A DNA stretch of 64,000 bases from Oreohelix idahoensis. Taxonomy: Eukaryota > Mollusca > Gastropoda > Stylommatophora > Oreohelicidae. The stretch spans positions 124,001-188,000 of the forward strand of contig JAMPIV010019851.1 of assembly GCA_024509875.1 (NCBI GenBank), in the 5' to 3' direction. A program made the translations under genes and the position numbers. The notes beneath the pieces are model-generated. The model was given only the letters and a program-made list of their open reading frames with translations, made no database searches and had not been told where the DNA came from. Positions 53,213 to 64,000 of the stretch are shown one piece after another; the stretch's first letter is position 1; every line of letters begins with the position of its first letter.

Positions 53213-54440
53213 GAGAATTTTTCTTAGGCATGTTGTGTGAAAAGAGGACAATTTTGACATTTCCTTCTCTGTAACTCTTCAGCATTCCGCACCATAGAGA
53301 AGCACAGAAAGCACACAGCTCTGATATAATCTTAATTTTGTGCTTGTGCTGTACTGAGAGGTCTTCCAGATGTTGTTTAGACTAAAGAAGGCTGTTCTTG
53401 CTTTGTTCATTCTGTTGTTGATGTCTTTGCTTGCTCCGCCGTCTGGTGTTACTATGCATCCTAGGTATGTGAAGGTGTCTGTCTGTTCCAGTTGCTGATT
53501 CCTTACTGATATGGACTCAGGGTTGCTCACATTGAGTGTCATGACCTCTGTCTTCTTTAGATTGATGTTCAAGCCCACCTGCTGGCTATACTTATTAAGT
53601 CTATCCGTTTTTTCCTGGATGTGTTGATGTGAATGTGCGAGTAGTGCAATGTCATCTGCATATTCCAGATCTTCCAATGTAGAAAATGTAGTCCATCTTA
53701 TTCCTCTTGGACTGCCCTCTGTTGTCTGGCACATCACCCAGTCTATGACTGTTAAAAATAGAGTGGTTGATAAGGGGCATCCCTGTCATACTCCTGTCTT
53801 CACCTCAAAGGTTAGGTTGCTCTGCCCAACGCTACACGTAAAGTTGGCATAGAGGCTTTTTATGATTGACACTATACAGCTTGGAATTTCATAAGCCCTC
53901 AGTATTTTCCATAAACTGTCCCTATGTATACTGGCCTTTTCAAAATCAACGAAATTAATGTACAGCTGTCTTTGCCATTATGAGCACTGCTCTATAATGT
54001 TCCTGAGGGTAAATATATGATCTACACATCTTCTGTTCTTTCTAAATCCTGCTTGTTCTTTCCTCAGTTTGTGATCTACTGCTTTTGAAATTCTCTGTAT
54101 AATTATCCTGCCTAGTATTTTGCTGGGAACTGAGAGAAGAGTGATTCCTCTCCATTTATTACAGTCTTCAAGATGTGCCTTCTTGGGCAAATTTGACAAT
54201 TATTCCTTTGCTCCACTCTGTTGGTGTTGTCCCTGTTTTCCAGACTTGTGCAAATAGTGGTTCTAATAGTTCTGCTGCGAGCTCAGGGTCTGTCTTAAAT
54301 AGCTCTGCATTTAAGTTATCATGGCCAGGAGCTTTTCCATTCTTTAACTCTTTGATTGCTGTGATGATTTCTTCTTTTCATGGAATGTCTGTATTAACAT
54401 CTAGATCATTTTCAGCCTCAGGAACATTCAATATTGCATT
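53213..54440 (-). mobile_element. LINE family C, reverse copy, RT part
   Basis: The best copy of the family C RT. On the - strand it begins with IITAIKELKNGKAPGHDNLN, AELFKTDPELAAELLEPLF and TPTEWSKGIIVKF. It continues with RGITLLSVPSKILGRIIIQR and KEQAGFRKNRRCVDHIFTLR, then LEYADDIALLAHSHQH, DTFTYLGCIVTPDGG and LLYGAEC. The frame breaks several times, including near 53740 and 53975. With 50080-50454 it makes one copy split by the inverted-repeat insertion. Confidence 0.9.
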
Positions 54441-54984
54441 TGCATACGGAATACTATTTGTACAAAAAAGTATAGTGCGTAAACAGTGTTATTTGCCTGC
54501 GGAGCAAATCTTTGTCCAACTCTAGTGTCATATGGTTTGTGTGTTAAGGTCATTGTCTTTTTGTATGGTTGTGTATTGGGAACTTTTGTATTGGATGGTT
54601 GTGTGTGCATGTTAAGTAATATATTTTTGAAAACTGTTAAAAGTAATGAGTCTATAGCATTTGAATGCAAGGGTTGAAATAAATTTCTGTAAAGATTCTG
54701 CATTGTGTGATTTATTGGAGGAAACACAAATGATTTTGAATGAAGGGATAGCCATTTTTGGTGAATGGAAGGGAAAGCCGAATGTAGAGTGAAGTGAATG
54801 GGGTAGAAAATATTTCATTTATCATGACTGGATACTAAAGAAACTGGTCTGATCAGAATTGTTCCTAACCACCTGATGAAGCATAAAGCTTCCACAACAT
54901 TCTTCCATCTTACTGCATTCTGTTTGTTAAACCAAAATAAATTTGAAATAGGTAGCTTCACTGAAATCATTATTTCCCTGTTTG
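54441..54984. other. nothing recognised
   Basis: The short antisense and sense frames here (54428-54818) have no family resemblance. Confidence 0.4.
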
Positions 54985-55175
54985 TTCCTTATGGAGCATG
55001 GAGCCACAATTGCAACTAGCCCCCTTGCAGGAAGCCTGCAAAAGAGCATTCAATTGCTCTTGGGGTGGTGGTTTCTGAAGCAATTTGTTTTACATGATGT
55101 GGTTGCTAGCTTCTTGAACAACCTCCTATTAGTAGCCTCATGTGACATGCCTGAGGAAGCAGGATCCCTAGGGGC
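54985..55175 (+). repeat. interspersed repeat family R, copy 7
   Basis: The fullest copy: CCTTATGGAGCATGGAGCCA, CCCTTGCAGGAAGCCTGC, TACATGATGTGGTTGCTAGC, TTGAACAACCTCCTATTAG and CATGCCTGAGGAAGCAGG. No tRNA-like promoter boxes are obvious. Confidence 0.65.
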
Positions 55176-55401
55176 TTTAACTGAAGTGCAATAACAAAAT
55201 GTCTTAAGTGTGTGAATAAATTTGTTGCATCAGTGGACAAATGGGGACCAAGGAGCAGTTAAGGCCGTTAGGTAAACTTAATAATGTAACGAAAAGTAAA
55301 TAGTTATAAAAATATACATGAAGGAAAATATATATATAAGAACCTGCAATTGATGAATCAACAAGCTAGACTACTGGATTTAGGCATCAAGTGTAAGACT
55401 A

Positions 55402-57601
55402 TAGCACGTTTCACTAGCTTTGCCCTCAAACAAATGTAATTATCTGATTAACCGTCTAACGTATTAATGCCATTTTTTGCATACGATGTTATAGTGGGTT
55501 AGACCCAACAAATATATACTTTATATCTGTGCATCTTGTCCAGTTCCCATAAACGGATGAAATCCTTTGATCTTTGTCGGCATACTAATTATTGTGTATC
55601 GAGAAAAGAAATGTTACCACTTCATGCACAGATTCTGTGAATTGATTAGGCATAGGCGTATCTACTATTACAATAATGTGGCCATCACGTTTGCAATTGA
55701 ATACGTGTTGAAGATGATTTCTTAAATGATCTGCATGCGAAATACTCGTGACATTGTTTGTCATTGACATTTAATGCGCTACCAAACTGGACCTTCCTTG
55801 ATCTAATTATTTCAATGGGTATCATCTCTTTGCGGTTCATAAATATCATAATGGAACGTTGCTCCTCTAATGTGCTTGTAAATAACGGTAAGGTCATCTT
55901 TAAAGAAATTAAACTTCATCCGAATCATAATCAGATGTCTCTGAGAAATTGAAAATCAATCTCGGCTGAATGAAGGACAAACCATCATTCTTCCAATATT
56001 CCTCTTCCTCTTGTAACACATGGTTCTCACTTTTCTTCCAATAATCCCTGGCTATATTGGAGATGGCGGCTTTTATAAGTATTTCAACATCTTTTAATTT
56101 GAACGTTCTATTTTCTGTTGCTACCTGTTCCTTAATTTTAGCCCATACTAATTCTATTGGGTTTAAGTGAGAATGGTAAGGAGGTAATCTTAAACATCTG
56201 TGACCATGTTCATGGATTGCCTTGTCTATGTGAAATATCTTTGTATGCTGTGTCTTTTTTTTACAATTCCAAGTAATTCAGGTTCATGGACATTTCGTTG
56301 AATGGAATGTTGTTTATGGTCAGCCAAATCTTTATTACATCTTTAATACTTGGTGAATTAGAAACTTTATCTTCTGGTGCCACAACGTTGTGATATGAGG
56401 CATTGTCCATTATCAAACACCACGGTCTATCCAAGGAAGGAAGTACATGATTCACAATCCAATCTTGAAATATCTTGCCATTCATCTCTGCATGGTAATC
56501 CCTATTATCTGTGGATTTTGAAACAAATATGAGTTCAGTATTATTTAGAAGCCCATGATGGCTGCTTCCTGGATGTGCAATTATTAGGCGCTGTCCTTTG
56601 CTGCTTGGTACTAGTCTCTTAGTTGTTCCATCAGATGATTGCCATTCTCGTTCATTACTGTGGTGCGCATTGATCCAAGTTTCATCTAAATACACAAAAT
56701 CATAACAATCTCTTCTCATTTCTCTGACCTCGCGTAAATATTTGTTTCTCAATGCAACTATATGAGGCTTCTCACAAATAAGGTTTCTACCACCAACATA
56801 TTTTCTAAAAGTGAATCCCAAACTCCTAATAGTCCTCCATAGCGTAGATTTGGAAATATCAATGTCATTATTCTTTCTTAACCAAATTTTCAATTTCCTT
56901 AAAGTCACTGCCTCATTATTGTGAAACATATTGCAAATTTCTCTGCGGATCAATTCTCTGTCAAAATTATCCACCACTCTTGGCCTAATTTTCGTGTGTA
57001 AAACACTGGAATTAGACATTTCAGATGTCGCTATCCAGCGGTGCAATGATCGTTTGCTTATCCCCAAGGCGTGAATAGTCCTCTTTTGTGGGTTTGAAAT
57101 AGAATGATATAGTTTTCCTCGAGTAGCTTCATTGCAGAAATACTTAAAAATCCTATTTGTGATTTGCTGTAATGTCATAAAATGTACTCGCAGACTCATT
57201 TTTTCCTTCTTAACCACACAATAATTTTTGTAGACACACCTCTGATTGACAATGTGTGCGTTGCACCGGATATAAACTGTTTTATGTTCAAGAAGTGCGA
57301 TTTCACGCAATTTCACTCAAAAGTCATGCCAATTGCTTGATAAACCAAAAATGTGCAAATGAGGTCGTATAATTTACTGTAGACATTTCAATATATGTGC
57401 GTGTGATGTGTGTTGGCAAGTAGGATTTTATATTATATCGCAAAGAAACGAAAATTGAAACCAATGGCAGCATTTTAATGAAAAATTTAATTCATAGGGT
57501 CTATACCATTTCAAATTCACACACAAAATTTCACTTATATGCGTTATATATTCGCTCAGATATAGCATTTTGAAGTTGGGCAAAGCTAGTGAAACGTGCT
57601 A
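55402..57601 (-). mobile_element. IS630/Tc1-like DD83E transposon, copy 2
   Basis: The reverse-oriented twin of 45793-47990 with the same ends and TA at both borders (55400-55401 and 57602-57603). Only a handful of base differences and homopolymer changes separate the two copies, so they moved recently from a common source. Confidence 0.88.
55916..57205 (-). pseudogene. DD83E transposase, copy 2, frameshifted
   Basis: Read on the - strand it matches copy 1, including the stop after LNYLEL, but the following A run has 8 bases instead of 7, so the C-terminal part with LNPIELVW is out of frame. A longer N-terminal frame (to 57316) results from one extra A just before the likely ATG of MSLRVHF and is probably not real. 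Confidence 0.8.
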
Positions 57602-57807
57602 TAGCAGTGATTGACATAGAGAATGCATCAGCTGTGTAAACAACCCATTGCTATAAGGACAGTCGGCAGTCATGCTACCTGTATTTGACATTTGCTGAGG
57701 GAGAATGAGCACCTGTGGGTTTGCCTGGAGGGCAGTGATGTCGTTTCTGAAAAACAATATATAAGAAACAAAATTATGTCCTCTCATCTTTACTTCATTG
57801 CAAGATG

Positions 57808-58560
57808 TACTTACTTACTTAGTCGTTCCACTTCTACCGTGAGGTGTAGAAGTTTGTAAGAGAGTGCCATACTATTACTATCGGCTGTCTTGCTCCTGGC
57901 TTGGTTCCATTCTAGTCCTCGGTCCTTCAAAGATTGTCTAATGTTGTCCTCCCAGCGGACGTGGGTCGTCCTGGAGGTCTGGATCCCTGGCTCTTAGTTT
58001 CGCATGCTTGCCGTGGTAGCCAATCTTCTCCCATTCTGCAGACATGGCCAAACCATCTCAGTTGGGACTGTTCTATTTGGGTCTGCAGGGGTTGGGTTTT
58101 TAGGCCTTGATGTATCGTCTGGTTGCGGACCATGTCTCTTCTTGTTACTTCATTTCTGAGGTTTGGATCTGACTTTTGTGGGTTGTAGTCATTGCCCATG
58201 ACTCGCATCCATAAGACAAGACTGGAATATAGGTGGAGCTGTATACAGCCATCTTCGTCGTTATGCCAATTTCTCTTTTGCTGAGAAATCCTCGGTTAAT
58301 GGCCTGAAAAGGTCTCCCAGCTGCTGCTCTTCGGGTAGCCAACTCTTCTTTGATGCCTCCCTTCCAGTCTATGACAGCTCCAAGGTATTTAAAGTGGTCG
58401 ACCTGCTCCAGGACCTTTTCTCCCAGCTTAATCTGATGTCTTCTTTCTTCTCGTGATATCACCATGGTTTTTGTTTTATAGCTGCTTATGATCATCCCTC
58501 TCTTCTACAGCTCTTCCTTCCAGACTTGCAGGTTGGATTGAAGATGTGCCTCTGATTTAG
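57808..58560 (-). mobile_element. LINE family B, reverse copy
   Basis: The - strand frames 58145-58495 and 57927-58208 read EKVLEQVDHFKYLGAVIDWK, YIPVLSYGCESWAMTT, then NQTIHQGLKTQPLQTQIEQS and QLRWFGHVCRMGEDWLP. The frame is broken at about 58180. The 3' end with ACTTAGTCGTTCC lies at about 57810. It extends further 5' than the 1114-1728 copy. Confidence 0.88.
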
Positions 58561-59489
58561 TAATCATTGCAAGATGTTTTCATTCATTTTATTTCACTAA
58601 GGCAGCAATAGGCAACCCAGTGGATCTACTTTAGAAACACTGAGATCTCTAAAAATCAGTTTTTTTTTCCTCAGGTTTAAGAGTTTTTAGAATTCTGATT
58701 AAGTGTAATGCATAACTTATCTCTCAACAGCAGTGTTGTTTGTTGTTGTTTAACTAGGCCTGCTGAGCTTCTCGCTCTTTTGCAGACAATACCAAGTTGA
58801 AGACTCCTTATCTACACTGTAGGTCTACGCTGTTCCTGTGGCTTTTCTGCCATTCTGAAACATGTTGAGTTGAAGTCATGAGCTCCAGTTTATCCAGCTT
58901 GGCTTGCATTTAAAGGATCACCACATCTGGTCCCAAGCCAGGAGGAAGAAGTGCATGGCATACATGCATTCCCCGTGATCCAAGGGGGGTCTCCAGATAT
59001 GCAGAGCTAAATTACTGTGCTCTGGTTCTCGGCTCTCCCAAGGAATTGTCAAGTCCTACACAGAGCCATTTCTCAGCTCCCCTGCCTATCACGGGTCCAC
59101 AGTGAGATCCTTCTGCATGCAGTTAATATCATTACTAGAAAAGGTAGTGAATAACTTCTTATAACCTCATTATTAAAGCCTGATATTTGTTATTACTACA
59201 ACATTACATATGTAGCATTCATCATTACAGCCTTGCATCAACCTGTTTATGATAAAATGTTAATATCATTACTAGAGTCTAACTCCTGCTAACCTTTTTA
59301 ATAGTCTTACATCTGTTAACCTTATTACCAATAACCTTACATCTGTAACAATCATTACTACACACTTGCATGTTAACTTACAGTTTTACATAATCTTCAT
59401 TATGATAAACTGTTAACATCAGTACTGCTGTGTTACTTCATGTAATTTCTTCAAAGTATGAAGATGAAAACAAATTGCAAAACTATACA
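58561..59489. other. nothing recognised
   Basis: No coding or repeat family was identified. TATTACTACAACATTACAT-like motifs recur loosely at 59160-59400. Confidence 0.4.
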
Positions 59490-60185
59490 CATGCACTTAA
59501 TTCAATCTGTGGAAGATACAACATGAAGATCTGCACATCAAAGACAAACAATTGAAAATCAGATCACCAGGCTCACTTAACATACATGTGAACAATGTCA
59601 GGCTTATTAAACAGGCTCCAAAGTTCAAATATTAAAGAAACATTTTTACGGAAAATGGAAGACTTGGCAAAACAATTGAAACAAGATGTCAAAAATCCAG
59701 TGCTTTGACTAACCATCACTACATCTCAAACATCAGAATATCACTAAGGAAACTAAATGACAGCTGATAAATAGCATAGTCTTACCAATTCTTTGCTATG
59801 AATGTCAAAGTACAGTACAGGAAAGGCACACCCTGTGAGATGAGATGCTTAAAAGCCATCATTGCTACCAGGAGAGTCAGAATGAGAAATGATGACGTCA
59901 GAAAAATTGTAGATCCTTTATCAAGCATCTTGAGAGACAGAAAACAAAGTGGTTTGGCCATTTTATGAGAATGGAGCCTGATAAATTACCACTATGCGCC
60001 TACAACGGTGCATCTGGTTTTAGACCACATAAAAGACAATGAGGCAGATGGATAGACAATATCACAGAAATCCAACAACAACCTGGGCTCACAGCAGCCT
60101 ATGTGACACGCTTGGATCATGAACACTAATTTCAGCTGTCCACTATGCTTCACTGCAACATTGATCCAAAAAAGTATGTAATGTA
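59490..60185 (+). mobile_element. degenerate LINE C-terminal fragment (family G)
   Basis: The + strand in shifting frames reads LKAIIATRRVRMRNDDVRKI, then WFGHFMRMEPDKLPLCAYNG and RWIDNITEIQQQPGLTAA, the pattern of a LINE C-terminal tail. It has many frame breaks. Confidence 0.6.
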
Positions 60186-60899
60186 ACTATGAAGCACTAT
60201 TTTTGTGGTGCTGATTTGATAGTGTGTTTAGTCCCGATCCACTCCCATAGTGAGACAATGGTGCCGTTCTGATGGCCCTTGGTTCGATATCCCGGTAAGC
60301 CTATACATTCTGTTATTTTTATTCTGTCTAGCTTTCTAATTATTTATTTCTATTTGTGTTTATTATTTACTGTTAACAAGCCTCGGTTTTCTCTCTTTGT
60401 TTGATTATGTGAGAGCAAACGACGACAATGAAGAAAATTGTTAAGGTGGAACAATATTCTCCTGTGAAAATAACATCATCTTTAAATAAATGCTACTTTA
60501 TTGTAGGAAATTATGAAATAAAGAATGAAAACTTGCAAAAATTCGTGGGAAATAACTTTTACACGAAATCAGGAGATTTTGGATCATCGGAAAAACCGTA
60601 AGATTTAGGCGTAGCAGGGAAACAGAAATGTTGACTGAACATGGGAAATGGGAGACTGCATTCTAAAACGGAAGATCTCTCGGCGGCTGACGGTAAATAA
60701 CATCAGTTCAAGATGGTAGTCAGGATTGAACAGGACATCTCCAGTTCATGAAAATAAAGTAGTGTTTTATTTCGCGCTACTTAATTTAAACAATATTTTT
60801 CAGAACAATAATTGCCTAGTGATAGTTTCTTTTCTTTCCTTTTTAAAAAAAATCAAAATGCGAACTAATTGGTTTCAAATTTGTTATCTTCGTTCTTTT
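60186..60899. other. possible SINE remnant and featureless sequence
   Basis: TTGGTTCGATATCCCGG at 60280-60296 resembles a B box, and GTGAGACAATGG upstream could be a weak A box. No body or duplication was found. The rest shows nothing. Confidence 0.25.
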
Positions 60900-62306
60900 G
60901 TATGATTAGATCAACGTGGTACGGTACTTATATGATAACCCGCAATCGAATGTTATTCCGAGGTATTTCAGCTTGTCTTGCCTTTCAATTTTCTGCCCAC
61001 TGAAAGTAATGTCTGGAAGATCTGCTTTCAATGTGGGGTTGTTCATGGAGCACCACAGCACACATGCTTTGTTGGGATTGATCTTGGAGCCGGTGTCCTC
61101 ACACCATTTACCTACCACATGTAGTGTCCCGTCTATGCTATTGACCATTTCTTGGCGGCCAGAATCAGTCCTGTAAATGTCATCAGCAAATGTCGATGTT
61201 TGTCCCGGACCAGTTGGCTGAATGATGGCTACTTTTGCTTTGTAGATGTTAAACAGCACTGGTGATAGTGGAGAACCCTGGGGTAGTCCCGGGCAAATAC
61301 GCATTGATTCTGATATCCATGTTCCCAAGTGAAATGCAACTGATCTCTCAGTTAAGGCAGCTGTTATCCAAAGGTTAACACCGCAAGCCATTACACAGTT
61401 CTTTAACGTTTCAAAGTTCACGCTGTTATAAGCATCCTCTAGGTCAATTGCTACAGCAACCGTTTCTCGTTTACCTTGGAATCCCTCGTATACAAATGTT
61501 CCGGCATTTTCCCATGTTGCTTTCATGGGCCTATAGCTACCCAGGATATCAGGAACGATGTGTGCATTTTCGGGGTGGCTCATTACTTGCCTCGCAACTA
61601 TCTTTTCAAGAAGTTTACCATAGACATTCTGCAGTGTGATGATTCGATAGCTGCTGAGCAGTGTGGGGTCTTTACAAGGTTTAGGAATATGCCGTAGGTA
61701 ACTATGGAGCCTGGAGAAGAGAACTAGATACAGAGATGAAAATGATGAGGAAAACATGGAAAGAACTTGAGCGGATGGCACAGGACAGGAAGACTTGACA
61801 TGTTTGTTGAAGGCCTATGCTCCTCGGGGAGCTAAAGGGTATTGATTTGTTGATTGAACTATGGAGCCATTCTTCCGGCACCTCAGCATTTTGTATGCTG
61901 GTGTTGAAATCCCTCACCACATTCATAATTCCCGTGTCGTCCAGCTGTTTAAAATGTGTTGATACTGGACACCATCAGGGCCTGGTGCGGTGTTTCTACT
62001 GGTTTCTAACGTGTGCACAACGTCCTCTTCAGAAATGAGGTAGAAATATAACTCACATTTTATGTCATTTTCAAAAACATGGTCCTTAATTATTTGCCGG
62101 GCAACTTTATCGTCTTTATCTGTTTGGGCCAAACATCGATCGAATAATGTTTGTCCCTTTTCTTCATCCGTCTTTAGGCTTATTCCTGTCGAGCTTTTAA
62201 TGTTGGAGTTAGGTTGTCTTATATTTTTCATATTCATTCGTGTATGAACCAGAATTTATGTAGTTTTTTTCCGTGCCCACCTGTGATATGATGGCATCCC
62301 ATACTG
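60900..62306 (-). mobile_element. LINE family F, RT region, reverse
   Basis: On the - strand the RT begins near 62000 with NTAPGPDGVQYQHI and continues, after a 145-base insertion, with SSYRIITLQNVYGKLLEKIV, VAIDLEDAYNSVNFETLKN (motif A), CPGLPQGSPLSPVLFNIYKA, TSTFADDIYRTDSG (motif C) and KLKYLGITFDCGLSYK. At 62209-62306 an upstream part reads AVWDAIISQVGTEKNY. The copy stops at the hAT element at 62307 and presumably resumes beyond the window. Confidence 0.88.
61712..61856 (+). mobile_element. LINE family D fragment inserted in LINE family F
   Basis: 145 bases matching the family D 3' end are flanked by the exact 12-base duplication AACTATGGAGCC at 61700-61711 and 61857-61868. The insert ends with a TGATT-type tail. 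It cuts the family F RT between its first blocks. Confidence 0.9.
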
Positions 62307-62420
62307 CAGCAGTTTTCAACCTGTGCGCCGGGGCGCCATGACTGACGGTCAGGGGCACCGTGGGTGGGCGTGGATTTTGTTCGTATTTAGCTGTAAAGAA
62401 AACACAAGAGTTGTGGGAAC

Positions 62421-62588
62421 TTTCATTTTTGGTGTTTGTTAACCTGCGTGACCCCGGAGAAATTTCACTTTTGGTGTTTGTCAACCTGCGTGACCCCGGA
62501 GAAATTTCATTTTTGGTGTTTGTCAACCTGCGTGACCCCGGAGAAATTTCATTTTTGGTGTTTGTTAACCTGCGTGACCCCGGAGAAA
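62421..62588. repeat. four 42-bp tandem units in the hAT leader
   Basis: Four full units of TTTCATTTTTGGTGTTTGTC + AACCTGCGTGACCCCGGAGAAA, differing by single bases. The length is a multiple of three, which produces spurious repeated peptides on both strands. Confidence 0.95.
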
Positions 62589-62759
62589 TTTCACTTTTGA
62601 TGTTGGCCAGCGTTTGAAGTCCCGCTCCCCCGACCCGCCTATCAACTTTCCGCGCATTCTCCTCGCGCGACCATAGTAGGTAACACGGTGGTTTTCTGTT
62701 TTCAAACGTTTTTGATTGTGTTGTTAGTTTGATATAAACTATAGAAAGATTTGTTAAAT

Positions 62760-64000
62760 TTGGCAAGTGTTAGTAAAAATCGAGAACTTGTTGAGGATGA
62801 CAAGGAAAGTGGTAATGAGGAAAGGAAACGTAAGTATAGAAAATACGACGAAGGTTACTTAGATTTTGGTTTCACGTGGACTCTTGTGAACAATGAAGAG
62901 CGTCCACAGTGTGTTTTGTGTTTCAAAGTTACTCTCTGTCGAATGTATGCTGCCTAGCAAATTGAAGGGCCATTTAGAAAGTGTTCATAAGAATGATGTA
63001 GGCAAACCAAGAGAATATTTCTCTAGAAATCTGAGTCAAATGAAAGGACAAAAATCAGCATTTTCTAAGCAGGCGACAATCTCGAGTAAAGCTCGTCTAG
63101 CGTCCTATAAGGTAACATACCGGGTAGCAAAATGTAAGAAACCCCATACGATTGCAGAAGAACTCGTTTTACTGTGTGCTATTGATATGGTGTCCATTAT
63201 GGTTGGAGAGTCCGTGGGAAAACAGCTTTTGCCCATTCTTTTTTCGGACAGTACAATCAGCCGTCGAATTCAAGATTTAGGAGAGGATCTTAATGAACAG
63301 ATTATAGAAAAAATGAGGGGGGAAGGACTTTGCTTTGCAGCTTGATGAGGCCACTGATAGCAATAGAGATGCTCATTTAATATGTTATGTGCGGTTTGTT
63401 GATGAAAAAACGAAATGGTGGAAGATCTTTTTTATAAGGACATAAATGCAGGTACCGGTACGACAGGCAAAGATTTATTTGAAATTGTGGACAACTTCAT
63501 GGTGGAAAATAAAATAGACTGGGCTTATTGTGTTGGTGTGTGTACCGATGGTGCTCGTTCAATGTCGGGCTGTTACAGTGGCCTACAAGCCCTCATCCGC
63601 TGCAAAGCTCCTGATGCTGTTTGGACCCATTGTATTATCCATAGGGAAGTACTTGCTTCACAGCATTTGAGTGTTGATTTGAATGAAGTCCTGCAAACTG
63701 TCATAAATGTGGTGAACTTTATTAAAACTCGACCTTATAGAGCTAGATTTGTCAGTAAAAAGTGTCACGATATGGGGGCTTAGCATACGTCTCTCTTATT
63801 TTATAGCAGCACTCGGTGGCTTTCCATAGGAAATGTATGATCGCGCATTTTTGAACTTAGGCGGGAACTCTATTCTTATCTTGAAGAAGAAAACCATCAG
63901 TGCTAAGTGCTTTCTGGACACTGACTTCCTGTTAAAAGTTGCATACCTCTGTGATCTTTTTGAAAAGTTAAACTCGTTGAATAAGTCTCTGCAAGCCCCA
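62760..64000 (+). pseudogene. hAT transposase of the ZBED5/SCAND3-like group, broken
   Basis: Reading across frames: KRKYRKYDEGYLDFGFTW, a BED-type finger (CVLC... HLESVH) interrupted by a one-base shift near 62930, AKCKKPHTIAEELVL, FSDSTISRRIQDLGEDLNEQ, LDEATDSNRDAHLICYVRFV after a shift near 63325, then DLFEIVDNFMVENKIDW, GVCTDGARSMSGCYSGLQAL and HCIIHREVLASQHLS. An in-frame TAG lies at 63781-63783 where an acidic residue is expected, followed by HTSLLFYSSTRWLSIG. At least three shifts and one stop make it inactive. Confidence 0.88.

Larger units (their letters stand above)
52246..53287. repeat. 510-bp inverted repeat with a 15-base loop
   Basis: The arms 52246-52756 and 52772-53287 are almost exact inverted copies; small differences lie near the centre and one base differs in the LINE part. 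The outer 80 bases of the right arm are LINE family C flank beyond the insertion, so the left arm carries an inverted copy of that flank. Confidence 0.92.
62307..64000 (+). mobile_element. hAT transposon (BED-finger type), 5' part, runs off the window
   Basis: The left end CAGCAGTTTTCAACCTG resembles the CAGTGGTTCTCAACCTG terminus of Charlie-type hAT elements. It interrupts LINE family F; the 8 bases before it, CCATACTG, should recur after the right end. A 42-bp tandem array and then the transposase follow. The right end is outside the window. Confidence 0.85.

Noticed and set aside
57206..57316. N-terminal extension of the second DD83E transposase
   Set aside because: The extension exists only because of one extra A before the ATG in this copy; the other copy has a stop-separated upstream frame.
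62209..62766. 185-codon antisense frame with repeated SPGSRRLTNTK peptide
   Set aside because: It spans the 42-bp tandem array in the hAT leader and joins unrelated LINE sequence; it is not a protein.

Overview
The window is eukaryotic DNA. Its only host gene that I can support is split into eleven exons with GT/AG introns, on the + strand from 387 to 40030. This is the 3' part of TRMT11, the catalytic subunit of the tRNA guanine-10 N2-methyltransferase; its N-terminal exons lie upstream of the window. The mix of repeats (several RT-bearing LINE families whose C-terminal tails look like those common in molluscs, tRNA-headed SINEs, mariner, piggyBac, hAT and IS630-like elements, many minisatellites) suggests an invertebrate, most likely a mollusc and perhaps a gastropod. 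That assignment is an inference from family resemblance, not a search result.

Layout. 1-40030: TRMT11 exons (387-479, 1961-2101, 9744-9804, 10873-10968, 13013-13093, 23443-23610, 26831-26900, 28236-28306, 28734-28865, 35507-35627, 39899-40030) separated by repeat-filled introns. The introns hold LINE fragments, a broken piggyBac element on the - strand (about 3080-6565), SINEs with target duplications, two TTAA-flanked MITEs, a 3-kb LINE with RT and RNase H flanked by a roughly 155-bp direct repeat, a 24-bp tandem array next to an exon, a four-level nest of insertions at 30.0-35.3 kb, and a 1.7-kb minisatellite of 38-bp units. 40031-45470: 3' flank with candidate poly(A) signals, then an AT-rich minisatellite split by a 2.2-kb terminal-inverted-repeat element. 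45793-57601: two near-identical 2.2-kb IS630/Tc1-like transposons in opposite orientation, with between them a 1.8-kb TIR element, a mariner, a LINE, and a complex inverted-repeat insertion carrying candidate hammerhead ribozyme cores. 57800-64000: LINE remnants and the 5' part of a BED-finger hAT transposon that runs off the window.

Apart from TRMT11 every coding sequence recognised here belongs to a mobile element, and nearly all are broken by stops or frameshifts. The most unusual points are: two elements sharing the ends TAGGTAC and CAAAC, each flanked by an exact 7-bp duplication, a length I cannot match to a common superfamily; the paired DD83E-type transposons that share one reading-frame lesion; the inverted-repeat insertion at 50.45-53.21 kb, which holds an inverted copy of its own flank; and a one-base phase conflict between two TRMT11 exons. 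No rRNA, true tRNA gene or CRISPR array was seen.
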